From assembly GCF_003369915.1 (NCBI RefSeq), contig NC_046673.1:1906001-1970000 (forward strand): 64,000 nt of DNA, written 5' to 3'. The position numbers were made by a program, and so were the translations under genes. Shown in pieces: positions 11,540 to 23,611 of this stretch (position 1 is its first letter; each line of letters begins with the position of its first letter). This stretch comes from Drosophila miranda. Lineage: Eukaryota; Arthropoda; Insecta; Diptera; Drosophilidae. Below the pieces are notes generated by a model that ran no database searches, was not told where the DNA came from, and was given only the letters and a program-made list of their open reading frames with translations.

Positions 11540-12170
11540 AAAGCGTCTTAAGTATCTAGTACAACTCTCCTACATTCAGTTTCCTTAACAATTGCGTTTA
11601 TTCATTGAATATTCCCAAATAAATTAATCAAATTAATAAATTATAAATGATATATATATACTGCCTTAGTTATAGGCTTTTTGCACTTGGGATGCGATAC
11701 ATACATGAGAAAAAGCCTAGCGGTGACAAAAAGTTGCGACCTTTTCGAACGCCAATAGGTCTATTCGAAATATGCGCTATCCGCGCAGCCATCACCACTA
11801 ATAACATACAAAAATAGCACACAATTTGATTTCCAAAATTCGGTTACTTTCCTCGTCATCAAACACACAAAACAGCTATTATCAAAACAGTGTGAAAAGT
11901 CTATAAGATGATAAATATCATCTTTTTCCCCAGGCGTTTGCAAATTTTGCAAGGTGCATTGACTACTCCAAAAACGCGTTTTGTAGTATTTTTGTCCAAT
12001 ATTATGTTAGTTTATCGATACTATCTAAGAAATGGAAAGGAATGTGACCTAGAGAGGGAACAAAATCGAACGAACTAAAACAATGGCTTAGTTCGCTCAA
12101 TGAAAACAAACGAATATATTACATTTACGATGTTTACCCAAAATTACGTTACAATCTGATGATTTTTTTT
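11540..12170. other. intergenic spacer before wap
   Basis: AT-rich spacer with no supported coding frame. A perfect DRE (TATCGATA) lies at 12013-12020 and may belong to the wap promoter region. Confidence 0.4.
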
Positions 12171-12172
12171 AC

Positions 12173-12280
12173 CAGTGTGACCGTCCTAAATAGCTAAAAC
12201 ATGCCAATTAATGTTTATTACCAAAATACCAACTCTAGCTGTTATAATCATCGCTATTGTCGGCCATCAAACTATCGATA
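12173..12280 (+). promoter_or_regulatory. wap: wap core promoter elements (Motif 1 and DRE)
   Basis: CAGTGTGACCG at 12174-12183 is the reverse complement of Ohler Motif 1 (yGGTCACACTR), and a perfect DRE (TATCGATA) lies at 12273-12280. This pair is typical of TATA-less, broadly expressed Drosophila genes. Transcription of wap probably starts shortly downstream, giving a long 5' UTR exon that ends at the donor CAG|GTGAGT (13151/13152). Confidence 0.55.
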
Positions 12281-13239
12281 GACCTGTTCATCTCTAGTAT
12301 ATACATTCTAAGTGAAAATTTATTCTCTGGTATCTAGTGTGAAAATTTCTTTCTAAAATTCGCTTGCAATTTATTTGCAGTTGTGCCCAAACGATTTGAT
12401 AGTGAAAAGCAATGTTACCGCATCTCTGATGCCCTTCGTGTCAGGTAGTGCCTGCCGGCGTGTCACAGCACCATTCATTTTATAAACAAATCGAAATCGC
12501 AGGCCGCAAATTGTCGCGTCGCATTACATTCAGTGTTGCCAACTCGGGGAATAGCTGGCTGAAGATTTTCCGCGAAATGCGAAAAGTTGGCTACACTGAA
12601 GTGGAGGCTTGGGGTGCATTAAATGGGCAAAACACTAATTGGAAATGATCTTTTATAGCTACCCGTCTTGGCCAGCTAAAAATTGACCGAATCAGCTTGT
12701 TGGACATTCAAGCACCCAATTCTAGCCGGAAAAAGGCTGAACTGGCAACACTGCAGTCGCCAGAGCCGCCGCCGACACAATACTCGGGCAAAATGAAGTG
12801 AGAAAAGTCTGCTTTAAACACAAACTACAAAAGAAAACTCTTCGAATTCATATAATATAATACTGATTGCTATTTTTGTTCCATGTTTCTGGCAGTAAAC
12901 CAAAGTGCACGTTGGCTTTTTGTTAATTTTTCGCAATTTTTGATTCGTGTCGTCATCTCGCCATCGTCATCGTCATTGCCATTGTCAATTGTCGCCCACC
13001 ACCCGCTCAGACCCTCCCACCACCTTCGACAGTCTTGTGGGGGACACCTTTTGGCAGAACCCTGTTCCCAGTGCAGCATTGATTGAGCCCCACACCTCAA
13101 GCAACATCTCCTCAGCATCTCTCAGTCGTCATATTCCAATATACTGTTCAGGTGAGTGAGGCGTTCCGTTCCCTTGGGGGAACCCAAAACCAGGCCAAGA
13201 ACAGACGTATTCATGGACCCATACGACTCTTTTCCAGTT

Positions 13240-14471
13240 ATGTCATCGACTGCCGCAAAACGCAAGGAGATCTACAAATATCTCGCACCATGGCCGCTCT
13301 ATTCCATGAACTGGAGTGTGCGACCGGACAAGCGGTTCCGCCTTGCCCTGGGCAGCTTCATCGAGGAGTATAACAATAAAGTGCAAATCATCAGCTTGGA
13401 CGAGGACACCAGCGAATTTAGTGCTAAAAGGTTGGCTTGGCTTGGCTTTGGCTACTCTCCGCTGAACGATTGATAATCTTGTTTCCTTCAGCACCTTTGA
13501 TCATCCATATCCGACGACAAAAATAATGTGGATACCGGACTCGAAAGGCGTTTATCCCGATTTGCTAGCCACCAGCGGCGACTATCTGCGCGTGTGGCGT
13601 GCCGGCGAGCCGGACACAAGACTTGAGTGCGTTCTGAACAACAACAAGAACAGCGACTTCTGTGCCCCGCTCACGTCGTTCGACTGGAACGAGGTGGATC
13701 CCAATCTGGTGGGCACCTCCTCCATAGACACAACATGCACCATCTGGGGCCTCGAAACGGGCCAACCGCACGCCCGCGTCTATGTGGCGGGACATGTGAA
13801 GACGCAGCTGATAGCCCACGACAAGGAGGTCTATGACATCGCATTCTCACGGGCTGGCGGTGGACGGGACATGTTCGCCTCCGTGGGTGCCGATGGATCG
13901 GTGCGCATGTTCGATTTGAGGCATCTGGAGCATTCGACCATTATTTATGAGGTACGTGGACCTGAGTGGAACGGCCGGCAAGAATCCCATTTAACGTCAT
14001 GCCCTTGCTTGTCTTTTGCAGGATCCTGCCCACACGGCGCTACTGCGTCTGGCTTGGAACAAACAAGATCCGAATTACTTAGCCACAGTTGCCATGGACT
14101 CGTGCGAAGTTATTATTTTAGATGTTCGTGTTCCTTGTACTCCCGTTGCAAGACTGAGCAATCACAGAGCGTGCGTCAACGGTATTGCGTGGGCGCCGCA
14201 TAGGTAAGAACTGTCGGCCCTTCGGTCTTCGACTGGGCTTCCCCCCACTAATTTGATCTTGTTTGCTTGCAGTTCCTGTCACATCTGCACTGCCGGTGAT
14301 GATCACCAAGCACTGATCTGGGATATACAACAAATGCCACGCGCAATCGAGGATCCAATTTTAGCCTATACAGCTGCCGAGGGCGAAGTCAATCAGATTC
14401 AATGGGGCGCCACACAGCCCGATTGGATAGCCATTTGCTACAACAAAGCGTGCGAGATCCTCCGAGTCTAA
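13240..14471 (+). CDS. wap: WD40 protein DCAF7/WDR68 orthologue (wings apart)
   Basis: Coding exons 13240-13430, 13492-13951, 14022-14203 and 14273-14471 join in frame to 343 residues, the usual length of the family (human DCAF7 342). The start is ATG 13240, just after acceptor TTTTCCAG (13237), giving [14 protein letters not shown]. An upstream in-frame ATG at 13213 lies inside the 86-bp 5' UTR intron (13152-13237). The sequence is almost colinear with human DCAF7: [74 protein letters not shown] and [20 protein letters not shown]. It should form a WD40 propeller that acts as a scaffold for DYRK/minibrain kinases and CUL4-DDB1 ligases. All introns are short (about 60-70 bp) with canonical ends. 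No defects are seen. Confidence 0.97.
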
Positions 14472-17400
14472 GAGTCAATTTTGTCCCTGCCTGCCTCCTG
14501 CCTTTGGCTGTGGCTGTGGCTCTAAAGCACTTGGATGTAATTGCTAAACAACGCACAGTCAACCACAAGAACCACACATCCGCAGAACACACCCTCACAT
14601 GTACACACACACACACACACACATTTGCTGTTGGTATTTCGGATGAACCTGAAGTGAAGGCTATGTAAGAGTGGATTTATGTTAAATCTGGGTTCTCCGC
14701 ATCTGTCACTTGTTTAATTCAAAGCTTTTGTCTGTCGTTTGCCTTGTTCCAGAACGAGCGAGAGAGAGAGAGAGAGAGATAGTGTGAACAAGAGGGATAG
14801 AATGAGGCAAAGAGAGAGACAGAAGGATAGATAGAGAGCGTCGCGCTCTGGATGATGTATGTATTTTTAGATATCTTAGCTTAGTTGATTATACGAGTAT
14901 ATAAGTCGGGAATCTATAAGGTATAACCAAAAGATGTATTTCTAACTGTAGTTTATTTAACCCTTGACGAGACCTCCCTTATAGCCATATGACATTCGAC
15001 TTTGCTAACTTATCTGCGAAGGGAGAGAGAGAGAGAGAGAGAGATAGCATCAGAGACAAATCGCAAAACTAGTATTCGTAGCCGTCTCCAGACACGACAT
15101 CTCTCCCGACTATCAGTCGAGGCACTGGGACAAAATGTCATTAAAACGTATAACAATCGGCTATCTCTGCCCGCAGCGCTGCTCCCAGCTGACGCATATA
15201 TTTCGCCCGCAGCTAGTTAGCAAAGTTAAATGTCATATTGGTAAAGGCCATATGCCCGCAACCCAGAACAAATCAAATTGAGGCGCCTCCAATTATTTCA
15301 TAATTTGGAAAGAAAAGTATAAAGAAGAGAGTGAAGAAACGAACCAACAGTTATTTAAATGAAAGAAAAAACAATGTCCTACCTCGTTTTCCCACACAGA
15401 ATGTGGTTACCGTTGATGTGTCTGGCCACAGCAACACACCCACACACAGACACACAACCACACACATAAAAACACATTAAACAAAATAGAAAGAAAAAAA
15501 AGCTTTTTCGAAATATGTTTACTTTGTTCGTTCCTTTTTTTTTTTGTACGAATTCTACGAGAACCAAACACCCGAAAAAAAAAGAGAAAGAAAAACAGCA
15601 GCAAAAGAAAAACCATGGACTTAAGCAAATGCAAAACAAAATAAAAGGAAGAGAAGAGAAAACAAATAAGTTAAATAAGCGAAAAGATACTTACATATAT
15701 TACCGAATAAAACTGAAATCAGAAAACCAAATGCACACGACACACAGCTAGAACACAATACTATCTAAAATACAAACTAAAGCAAACGCAAATACAAAAC
15801 AATTAAAACGAGAAAAAAACCGAAATATATGAGCGAGAGAGAATACAAGATTGTTGCTATATCCATTTACCAAGCGAAAGAAAAAGAAGAAAAAAACACA
15901 AACGAAACACAAAGATAAAGAGAAACCAAACTACAAGCGAAATATGATAATTTCAAGAGTAAAGCGTTAAGACAGACTTTTCAAACAGCCCTCGCCATCG
16001 TCCTATCACACCAACACACAAACACACTCACACACACAGACACACACACACACACACACACTACTGCCCCGCAACGAGAGCTGCAAAAGTAAATGTAATA
16101 GGCTCTCGCAGCGTGAATAAGCAGGAAAGGAGGCAAGAATCCTTCGTGAGAGGACAGGACGACAAATTTTAGAGCGTCGCCTCCTAATACTGCTGGGCAA
16201 CTGTGAGAATCTCTCGCTGCCTCAGCGAGTCTGCAGGCAGTCTGCATGGAAGCGAACAGCAGTGAGAGAGAGAGAGACTGAATGCCGTTGCGTAGCTTTT
16301 GGGGCCTCCATTTTGCACTCGAACCCCAACAGACTCCCACAGATAATCCTCCACGTCTCTGTGTACTTCTCCAAACAAGAATCGAATGACTTTTTTTATG
16401 CAACTTGCAATTTATAGCAATTTCACAACTTATATATACATATATATATATATAGATATATATATATAGATATATATATATATATATATAATTATACATA
16501 TACATATATTGCGGAAGGCGTGTTAGATATACCGATACCGTGTAATCCGATGATCATGTATTGTAAATACAATATGGAACCACTCTTTTTTAACAAAAAC
16601 TCCAACCAACAATCAGAGCCAGTAAAAAAATAAGAACACACTTTTGAACAAGACTTAGCGCATGATTTTTTATAGACATGTAAGATACCTGCCTACACCC
16701 TGAATCAACCAAATACAACAACACTACTCCTCCCGCTCTTCACAATAAAACAAAACAAAACAAGAAAAAGACACAAAAATCATCATAAAGAGATGCTGTA
16801 ATCGGATTGAACCGTTTTTGATACTTTGTACGAAACATCTTCATTGATTTTGCAAAATGGTTTCCAAGAACAAAAAATTCAACAGTCATGCATGTAGAAA
16901 ACCCAGATCAGACAGATACATATGTATTACTTTCTTACGCATACATACGATATACATAAGTACGTATGTACATACATAAATATATGTACATATATTTCTT
17001 TCTCTGCTTTTGTTATACTTATTTCATTATTATATTATCCAACTGATTTATGGACATGATACAACATTTATATAGATACATACATACATACATACACAAA
17101 CACCCACACATAGCATCGTATATAGACATCTGTACCAGGCTGGTAGTTAAACCAAGCGCACTAGGAGAACTAGGAATGGTAGGACGCCGATTGATTGATT
17201 CATGAGGCGAGACGAGACGAGACGAGACGTGACGTGACGTGACGACTCGTGACGAGACGGGAAAAGAAAAGAAAAGAAAAGAAAAGAAAAGGTATGATGT
17301 ATGATGTCGCACATCAGAGGTGGGCGAAACAAAATAAAAGAAACAAACCAAACAGACAAATATTTAAATAAACCATTTTTAAATAACGAATTTGCGTCTT

Positions 17401-18628
17401 AATCAAATCCGGTGATCGGCTGAGGGACTTTGGATTCGACTCTGGTTCCTGGACCTAGACGGGGGAAGAAACAGCGAGATTCGGTAAGACCACCTGGATC
17501 AGACATCGAAATGGATGCCGTGGCTTTCCCCTTGCCCGGACTACGCTATGGCCACCTTTTTGTTGACCTTCTCCTGTTTGAGTAGAGTCTGATGAACTAT
17601 GGTCCTGTCGTTGTCGGTGTGTCGGTGATCTGTAAACGCTCACTGCTGCTCCTGATTGTAAGAAATCTGAATGATCGCCTTGATGAGCGGCTCAGGTTTG
17701 AGCTGATAAGGTTCACGTATGGTATGGAAGTGTTGATGGTGTACGGTCGCTTGTTCCGGTTCTCCGGTTGCAATGGAGGACGTCCTCATATGGTGCAGCG
17801 ATATCTCTTTGTGTCGCTCATTGTGTATCATGCGCATCATCTTACCTGTGACAACAAGCAGTTGGAGATCATGATGAGATTTACCAATAGCCGTATACCA
17901 CTATGCTTTCCCATAAGGTTTTTATATTTATACCGAATAACATACATAACTATAACTGCGCGCCATTCTCGATATGCGACACAACACAACACTATACGGG
18001 GTGCAATGATTTGCATGCTATTGAACTTAGCGTTGACTGTATCATAAATAGCCCACAACCACGAGCGTCTGCGGCTCCAACACACGATCACAAGTATTTG
18101 AGCTCTTTTCGAAAGTGGAGCGGAAAATGTATGCCAATAGCAAGGTTCTATCAAATGTTCAAATCCAAAATCGGAACACATTAAGAATTACATTTATGTG
18201 ATTTATGTGTACATACATAAATACATATGTGAGTAGGTATATCATCCTAAAACGAACAAGGGCTGGCTTTACGAAAATCCTCCATTTAAACAGAAAATAA
18301 GCTTATTCTTAAACGAAATTCTTACATTTCTGATGAGCCCCTATGTAATACTACAGTATATTTCTACATACATTATGCTGAGCAGACCACTCGAACATAT
18401 CGATGTATTTGAAACGATTGTGCTGCATTCTGCTTTTGCTGAGCCCCATGAGCCGTTCAAGTCCGCACCTGGCCGAGCGAGAGAAATCTAATCAGCTGAA
18501 TTAGAATTTAGTAGTTTGACTTACAAATTAGAAAACTGCGACGTTTTAGCTGCGGGGCAAGCCGTCATCGAGACATTGAAAGTCGAGCGGGCAGTCCGAT
18601 CAGACCACACAGAGGTGACAGAACCAGC
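14472..18628. other. wap 3' UTR and intergenic region
   Basis: No gene is firmly supported over about 4 kb. The first 3 kb is A-rich, simple-sequence-rich DNA that could be a long wap 3' UTR. It contains (GA)n at 14759-14780 and 15022-15044, CA tracts at 14602-14623 and 16022-16061, an AT/TATATAGA microsatellite at 16430-16505, and GAGAC/GTGAC plus GAAAA pentamer arrays at 17206-17291. The segment 17600-17850 has a weakly coding-like minus-strand frame (see findings). The end before 18629 would hold the promoter of the acyltransferase gene. Confidence 0.5.
17206..17291. repeat. pentanucleotide tandem array (GAGAC / GTGAC / GAAAA)
   Basis: Three adjacent pentamer blocks: about four GAGAC units, then GTGAC units, then five to six AAAAG units. 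The units differ by one or two bases, suggesting stepwise mutation and re-expansion from a common pentamer. Confidence 0.85.
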
Positions 18629-19615
18629 ATGGGCATCAATGCAGATAAGGATATCGATATTTTGCGGCCACTCAGCGATAACGAGGTCGACGAGCTGCTC
18701 GGTCTGTACGAGCGGAAATACGGGCCCCAGAATTTCCACTATCTTCTGCTCTACAATCAGCGCAAATGGGACTGCCAGCTGGCGGCGGCGGGTATAGCCA
18801 GGAACGATCCCGCTTACATTTCGCTGAGGAAACAGTTCTACACGCATCGCCAGGGGGACTTTCGACGGTTTGGAACCTACGTGAGCCTCCATCGGGACAT
18901 AGTGCAGAGCGTGTCCTTCTTCAGCTGGCAGCCGGAGGGTGCTCGGGAGCTGTTAGAATGCCTGGAGCGGACGAAACGGATTGAGTGGACGCGGGGCGCT
19001 CTCCTCACCAACGTAGACCTTGCCTTCTGCGACCGTGTCAAGGCTCTGGCCGCACAGAGAGGCGTCACCACGATCAATGCCCGTCAATGCTTCGGAATGG
19101 TGCTGTCCCACGACAGGGCTCTTACTGCCGAGGTGCCCGAGCTTTTGTCGGAGTTCGAGCTGCGTCCGCTGAGGGATGAAGACGCCCCCATGGTACACGC
19201 CATATGGCCCAATAAGGGGGAGGGCTCTCTGGCCTACCTGAGGGCCCTCATCAAATTCAACAAGACGATTGGCGCTTGTCGCAGCGACACGGGCGAGCTG
19301 ATAGCCTGGATCTTTCAGAACGATTTATCTGGATTGGGGTAAGTCCAGCCCCAAACTGCGTGGTTAATCTCCATCGACTGACGATGGCCTGCTTCTCTTC
19401 ATTCAAGAATGCTGCAGGTTCTGCCGAAGGCTGAGCGACGAGGCCTGGGGGGACTCCTGGCCGCTGCCATTACCAGAAGGATAGCCAGAGTCGAGCAGGT
19501 AACGCTGACCGCCTGGATTGTGGCTACCAACTGGCGCTCCGAGGCTTTACTAAAGCGTATTGGCTACCACCAGGACGTCATCAACGAGTGGATCAAGCTG
19601 GAGCCAGTTCCTTAG
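18629..19615 (+). CDS. GNAT-fold acyltransferase (glycine N-acyltransferase-like, CG14615-type)
   Basis: Two exons, 18629-19338 and 19408-19615, join (GG|A, phase 2) to 305 residues; the intron is 69 bp with GTAAGT and CAAG ends. The start is ATG 18629 (MGINADKDIDILRPLSD). The layout fits insect glycine-N-acyltransferase-like proteins: a divergent N-terminal half (residues about 1-165, with YNQRKWDCQ and RFGTYVSLHRD) and a C-terminal GNAT domain (about 170-300). The GNAT domain contains FELRPLRDEDAPMVHAIWP, an acyl-CoA pyrophosphate-binding loop (RRGLGGLL) and the terminal ATNWRSEALLKRIGY strand-helix. It should transfer an acyl group from acyl-CoA to a small amine; the substrate cannot be read from sequence. 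It is convergent with the transporter gene at 20183-21891. The position in the wap-DIP1 cluster points to CG14615. Confidence 0.88.
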
Positions 19616-20182
19616 GAGGAGAGGCCGAGGGTTGCTGTTGGGTTGTTCGGGGCTTTTGGTGTTTGTTTTGCTTAGTGACTAGTTCCTATGTAGACATCAT
19701 GCTAATCGTAAGCCAAGGGTCGCTTGTTGCGGTGCACCGAGGTTCGGTTCTGCTTGGGATCGGAGCTTTTCAATGAGGACACAAGGTGATTTGCAATTTC
19801 TATGCCTATGTATGTACATGGTCAACATTTTATTGTGGCATTTAACATGCGCACACGCTCTCTGAATACACTTTAAGGCTGCATCAAATTCAAAAACAAA
19901 AAAAAATCAAAAGACGGAGGAGGAGGGAGGGAGGAGGAGGGGTCTCATGCTACTTATTTACAAAACACTAAAAAACGCATCAAAAAGTTATCAAAAATAC
20001 AATTTACAACATTAATTAGGGACTACGGCTGTGGATATCCACGCATAGTCGATAGCTGGGGGAACAGAGAGCTGAGTGGGGACTTGACAGGGATCGGTAT
20101 CGTAAATCTGGTTATGGTAATGCTACTAGACTATTTAGCTTTTAGCCTAGGGGGAGTGGGGAATAGATTCTCTAACTAATAA
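19616..20182. other. convergent 3' UTR spacer
   Basis: This spacer separates the ends of two convergent genes and should hold both 3' UTRs. It contains a GGA-rich purine tract (19915-19943) and a TAGC/CTAG-rich end near 20125-20182. No coding frame is supported. Confidence 0.5.
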
Positions 20183-21891
20183 CTAAACGAAGAGCAAGCG
20201 TGTGGCCGTCCCGCTGGGCATTCCACTCCCGTTGGCCAACAGGCTGTTGCCGCTCAAAGCCGAGCCCGGCTTGTGCAGTCCATTCGACATCTTGCCGTTC
20301 ATGGCACCGCGGTAGTACGGATCGGTTTGCTGCTGTAGCGGCGTATACTTAATGTGATTGCTTTGCGATAGCGGCAGCGTCGGCGGCTCTTTGGACCTTG
20401 TGATTTGCTTGGCGCGATTGTAGCACAAAACACCGACAATGGCCAGCGTCATGCCTAGACAGTTGACCCACGTTACGGGATTGCCCAGTATGACCAGCGA
20501 GACGGCAATAACGAATATCCGTTTCGAGGCGCTAGCCACTGCATACGTCAACGGTGTGACCAACGACAGTACGCTGAACGCAATAATGTTCTGCAGCCAG
20601 TTCAGGACGCCGTCAGCAAACAGCAGGGCAATCACGCGGTAGTCCATGTTCTTCTGCAATTGAAAATTTTTAATTTTTTTAATATGAAATTTAAAATGGT
20701 CAAAATGAACGGGAATGGAATGGAAAATCGAGCTGGAAACATCAGCATTTGCTGGATGTTCTACTTCACTTGATTAAAATGAACTTTTTCCGTCCTCGTA
20801 CATATTTCTGCGGGAGTTCAATTTTAAAATATTCAACGAAACGGAAGAAACCACTTCAATTAAGATAAGATAATTGATTGCTTTATTAAAGATCGCTCTC
20901 TATGTCTGCCATCCTCCACACTGAAGCGAACCAAGAAGTACTTACAATAGCCGAGTGGCGAAAGACAGCTAAGCTGTCCATGTACAGCCAGATGGGTAGG
21001 AAAATGAACAGCGACAGCTTTCCCAGCAGATGGAGCAGCCGCAGATGATGAATGTTGGTGTCCTTGAGCACCTGAAAGTGTGATAAGAATTCATTAGCAT
21101 GGGACTTTGAGAAGTGGCAATAGACTTACCTTCTTGGAGAAGATGTTCTGCATGGAGAAGCCCATGGTGGAGATGAGGGCACTAACTAGGCCCAGCATAT
21201 CGAATGAGATCTCCGTGACTGTGGCAATGCCAACGCCAGTGATGATGGGTAGCAGACTCAGGTACACAAGGGTTGGTTGCTTCTCGTTGAAGAAGACGCG
21301 CGTCAGCACAACGGTGAAGAGAGGCATCGTCGCCTTGACTGGGTCGTCGAGAGGTGCGTGCGGTTGCGTGCGTGTGAGAGGATAAAGTTAATGTTGGCAC
21401 CAGTGTTGCTGACGTGTTGAACGAGGTTTTTTTTTTTTTTTTTTGGATATGCATGGATGTGGCTACTCACCAGTGTGTGCATAGGAGACAGGGACCTTCC
21501 ACAGCGATATGTGAGAGGTGACTGAGGCGAGGAGCTTGCCAATAGCTAGCGGGACGATCAGGCGCATGTAATAGGCGCGCGGAATTTCCTGGTACTTTCG
21601 TATACGCCACAGGTTAAAGAAGGGACCACTGTACAGCGTGATACTGCAGAGCTGGACCAGGGTGACGGTCATGGGGAAGGGGAATTCGTTGAGCACCATT
21701 TTTCCAATCACATTGTTGCTTGACGAGATGACGTACCAGAACAGGCACATCATCAATACAACGGCAACATGACGAGAGCTTGTCCGCTTGCCGCCCAACA
21801 TGTTGGTGTCCGGATCGGATCGTCGTAGCTGTCGCTGGCCCTTGCCTGCTTTTGTCGCAGTTACACGAATGTGTCGCCTGTTCCCGGACAC
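20183..21891 (-). CDS. SLC35E1-type nucleotide-sugar/triose-phosphate transporter family protein (CG14621-type)
   Basis: Four minus-strand exons, 21891-21471, 21338-21130, 21071-20946 and 20653-20183, join in frame to 408 residues. The start [10 protein letters not shown] is at 21891. A Lys/Arg-rich cytosolic N-terminus precedes about ten hydrophobic segments, matching the TPT/SLC35E fold. Family landmarks are present: [48 protein letters not shown] across the first splice, [31 protein letters not shown] across the second, and [23 protein letters not shown]. The last 55 or so residues are a polar cytosolic tail. The protein should sit in Golgi/ER membranes; its substrate is not established. 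All junctions are canonical and in phase. It diverges from DIP1 (1.7 kb between starts). Confidence 0.94.
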
Positions 21892-21999
21892 TTGGAAGCC
21901 GGCGGGTGGGGATTTTTTGCTGATTTCGGCACGTTATTGCATTGCGATACTTGGTTTTAAACATAAAACGTCGTCTGTTTGTTTTCTACGTGTACCCGT

Positions 22000-22010
22000 C
22001 AGTGTAACCA
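22000..22010 (-). promoter_or_regulatory. Motif 1-like core promoter element of the transporter gene
   Basis: On the minus strand this reads TGGTTACACTG, one mismatch from Motif 1 (yGGTCACACTR). It sits about 110 bp upstream of the transporter ATG. Confidence 0.45.
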
Positions 22011-23270
22011 GATGCCCCAATAATTTATCGGTTCGTTGCGTGCTATCGCTAGATTGCTAACTGTAGATTGGTCTTGAAGTCTGGTGCAAAATGGAATATA
22101 AAATATGAATCAATTATTTAATTAGCATGTAGATATAAGTAATAATTCGAATATATTGTTTTTTGACTTGGGATATATTGTCAATATAGGGGATATATCA
22201 AAATATCGTCGCAACTATCCCCACTAGTACCAAAAAATACTACTAGATCAAAAATTAAGATTTGGCGCGTAAATATTATGGTTGGGGGAAGTGGTGTAAA
22301 TATACATATAATCGTTAAAACAAATACTTTAAACTCATTTTATTAGTAGATCAACCATTTTAACAATTTGTTTGAATTATAAAATTTTGTTGGAAAAACA
22401 CGTATCAGTGCTCAAACTGAATAAATCGACTTTGTACAAGTGTAAGCACGAGTTCTGATTTGTTTAGCTCAACTATCGATGGATAACTCATGTTAGCTAT
22501 TAAGTGTGGCATGTGTGTGTGTAGCCACTAACTAAACAGTATATAAATGTTCCAGTTCATACTACGAACATGCTGAAAAGCGAACACAGAAAACTAAATC
22601 CCAGGGTCTACGGCTCTGACGTTCGGCTACCGCCGCGTTATCATGAGCCAGCCAGCAGAGCAGTGCTTTGAATGTGTTAGCATAACACGCAAAATATGTT
22701 TTCACAAAAATATCTGATTGTATGCTTTTCCGTTTTCAGAGCTTTGAATGCTGCTTTGATGTCTGTTTTCTGTTGTGCTTCCAGCTCGTTTTAATTTGAT
22801 TTGGGCTTTATGTTTTGAGTCTTCAGCTTATTGATGAACAGACCTGACCGTCAAAAAATAAATGAAGAATGGGCAGGATGGGTCAGCTTGAGGGAGACTT
22901 GAGCGTGGAAAAAATATAAAAGCTGTTATTTTTTGGTTTATACTACACAATATAAAATATTACAATACAAAATACACATTAATATCCTTATTTTAGACAG
23001 GTTGATTATAAATTATACAAATATTATGTAAACGCCGTCGGCCTTCGACTTCTTTGTTTATCACATATGTATAAAAAAGGAATTTGAACTAAAATAATGA
23101 CATTTTTTAAATATGCGATCTACAAAAAATATATATATACTAAAATAAATATGCATACATTATGCATATGTACATACATTTCAAATAAATGGTCAATCGC
23201 GCGCTTTCCGATGGGAATGTGCAAAGAAAAAAATTTAGATGCGTGTCGCAGCTTTATAATTATTTCCAAA
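22011..23270. other. divergent intergenic region
   Basis: AT-rich spacer between the divergent transporter gene and DIP1. A near-DRE (CTATCGATGG) lies near 22473. No coding frame or nameable mobile element is supported. Confidence 0.45.
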
Positions 23271-23530
23271 TGAGACGGTATATTTTGGTATATTTCTGAG
23301 GGTCAGAATCCAGGTGTAAATCCGTCAAGTAGAAATAGTTTCACTAATCGGATAAAATTATGTGGGCATGGCTAAATGTGCTATATATCTAGTAATATTC
23401 CACGGAATATCAAAAACGAGGAATATGTAAAATATAACTTGAATTTGTCAGTATATTTACGGTATATTTTTAAAATGAGACGGTATATTTTAGTATATTT
23501 CTGAGGTTCGGGCGGTATATTTTATCGATA
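23271..23530 (+). promoter_or_regulatory. DIP1: DIP1 promoter region: repeated Motif 6-like elements and a DRE
   Basis: A block of about 35 bp (GAGACGGTATATTTT-R-GTATATTTCTGAGG) occurs twice, starting at 23272 and 23477. Further GGTATATTT units lie at about 23461 and 23515. Each matches Ohler Motif 6 (KTYRGTATWTTT). A perfect DRE (TATCGATA) follows at 23523-23530, about 80 bp before the DIP1 ATG. This is a TATA-less housekeeping promoter layout. Confidence 0.6.
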
Positions 23531-23611
23531 AGCCCGAACTGATGAGCAGATACAGAATTGACTCATTTCATTCGACAACTACGATTTGATCAGATAAAAT
23601 AAAAAAACAAG

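Noticed and set aside
13213-13239. Upstream in-frame ATG for wap (MDPYDSFPV...)
   Set aside because: It lies inside a 5' UTR intron with a consensus donor (13152) and TTTTCCAG acceptor (13237); starting at 13240 matches the family N-terminus and length.
15379-16505. Minus-strand frames of up to 174 codons in the wap 3' region
   Set aside because: They are made of CA/TG, AT and poly-A microsatellite translation (CVCVCV, YIYIYI, FFFF) and have no protein-like core.
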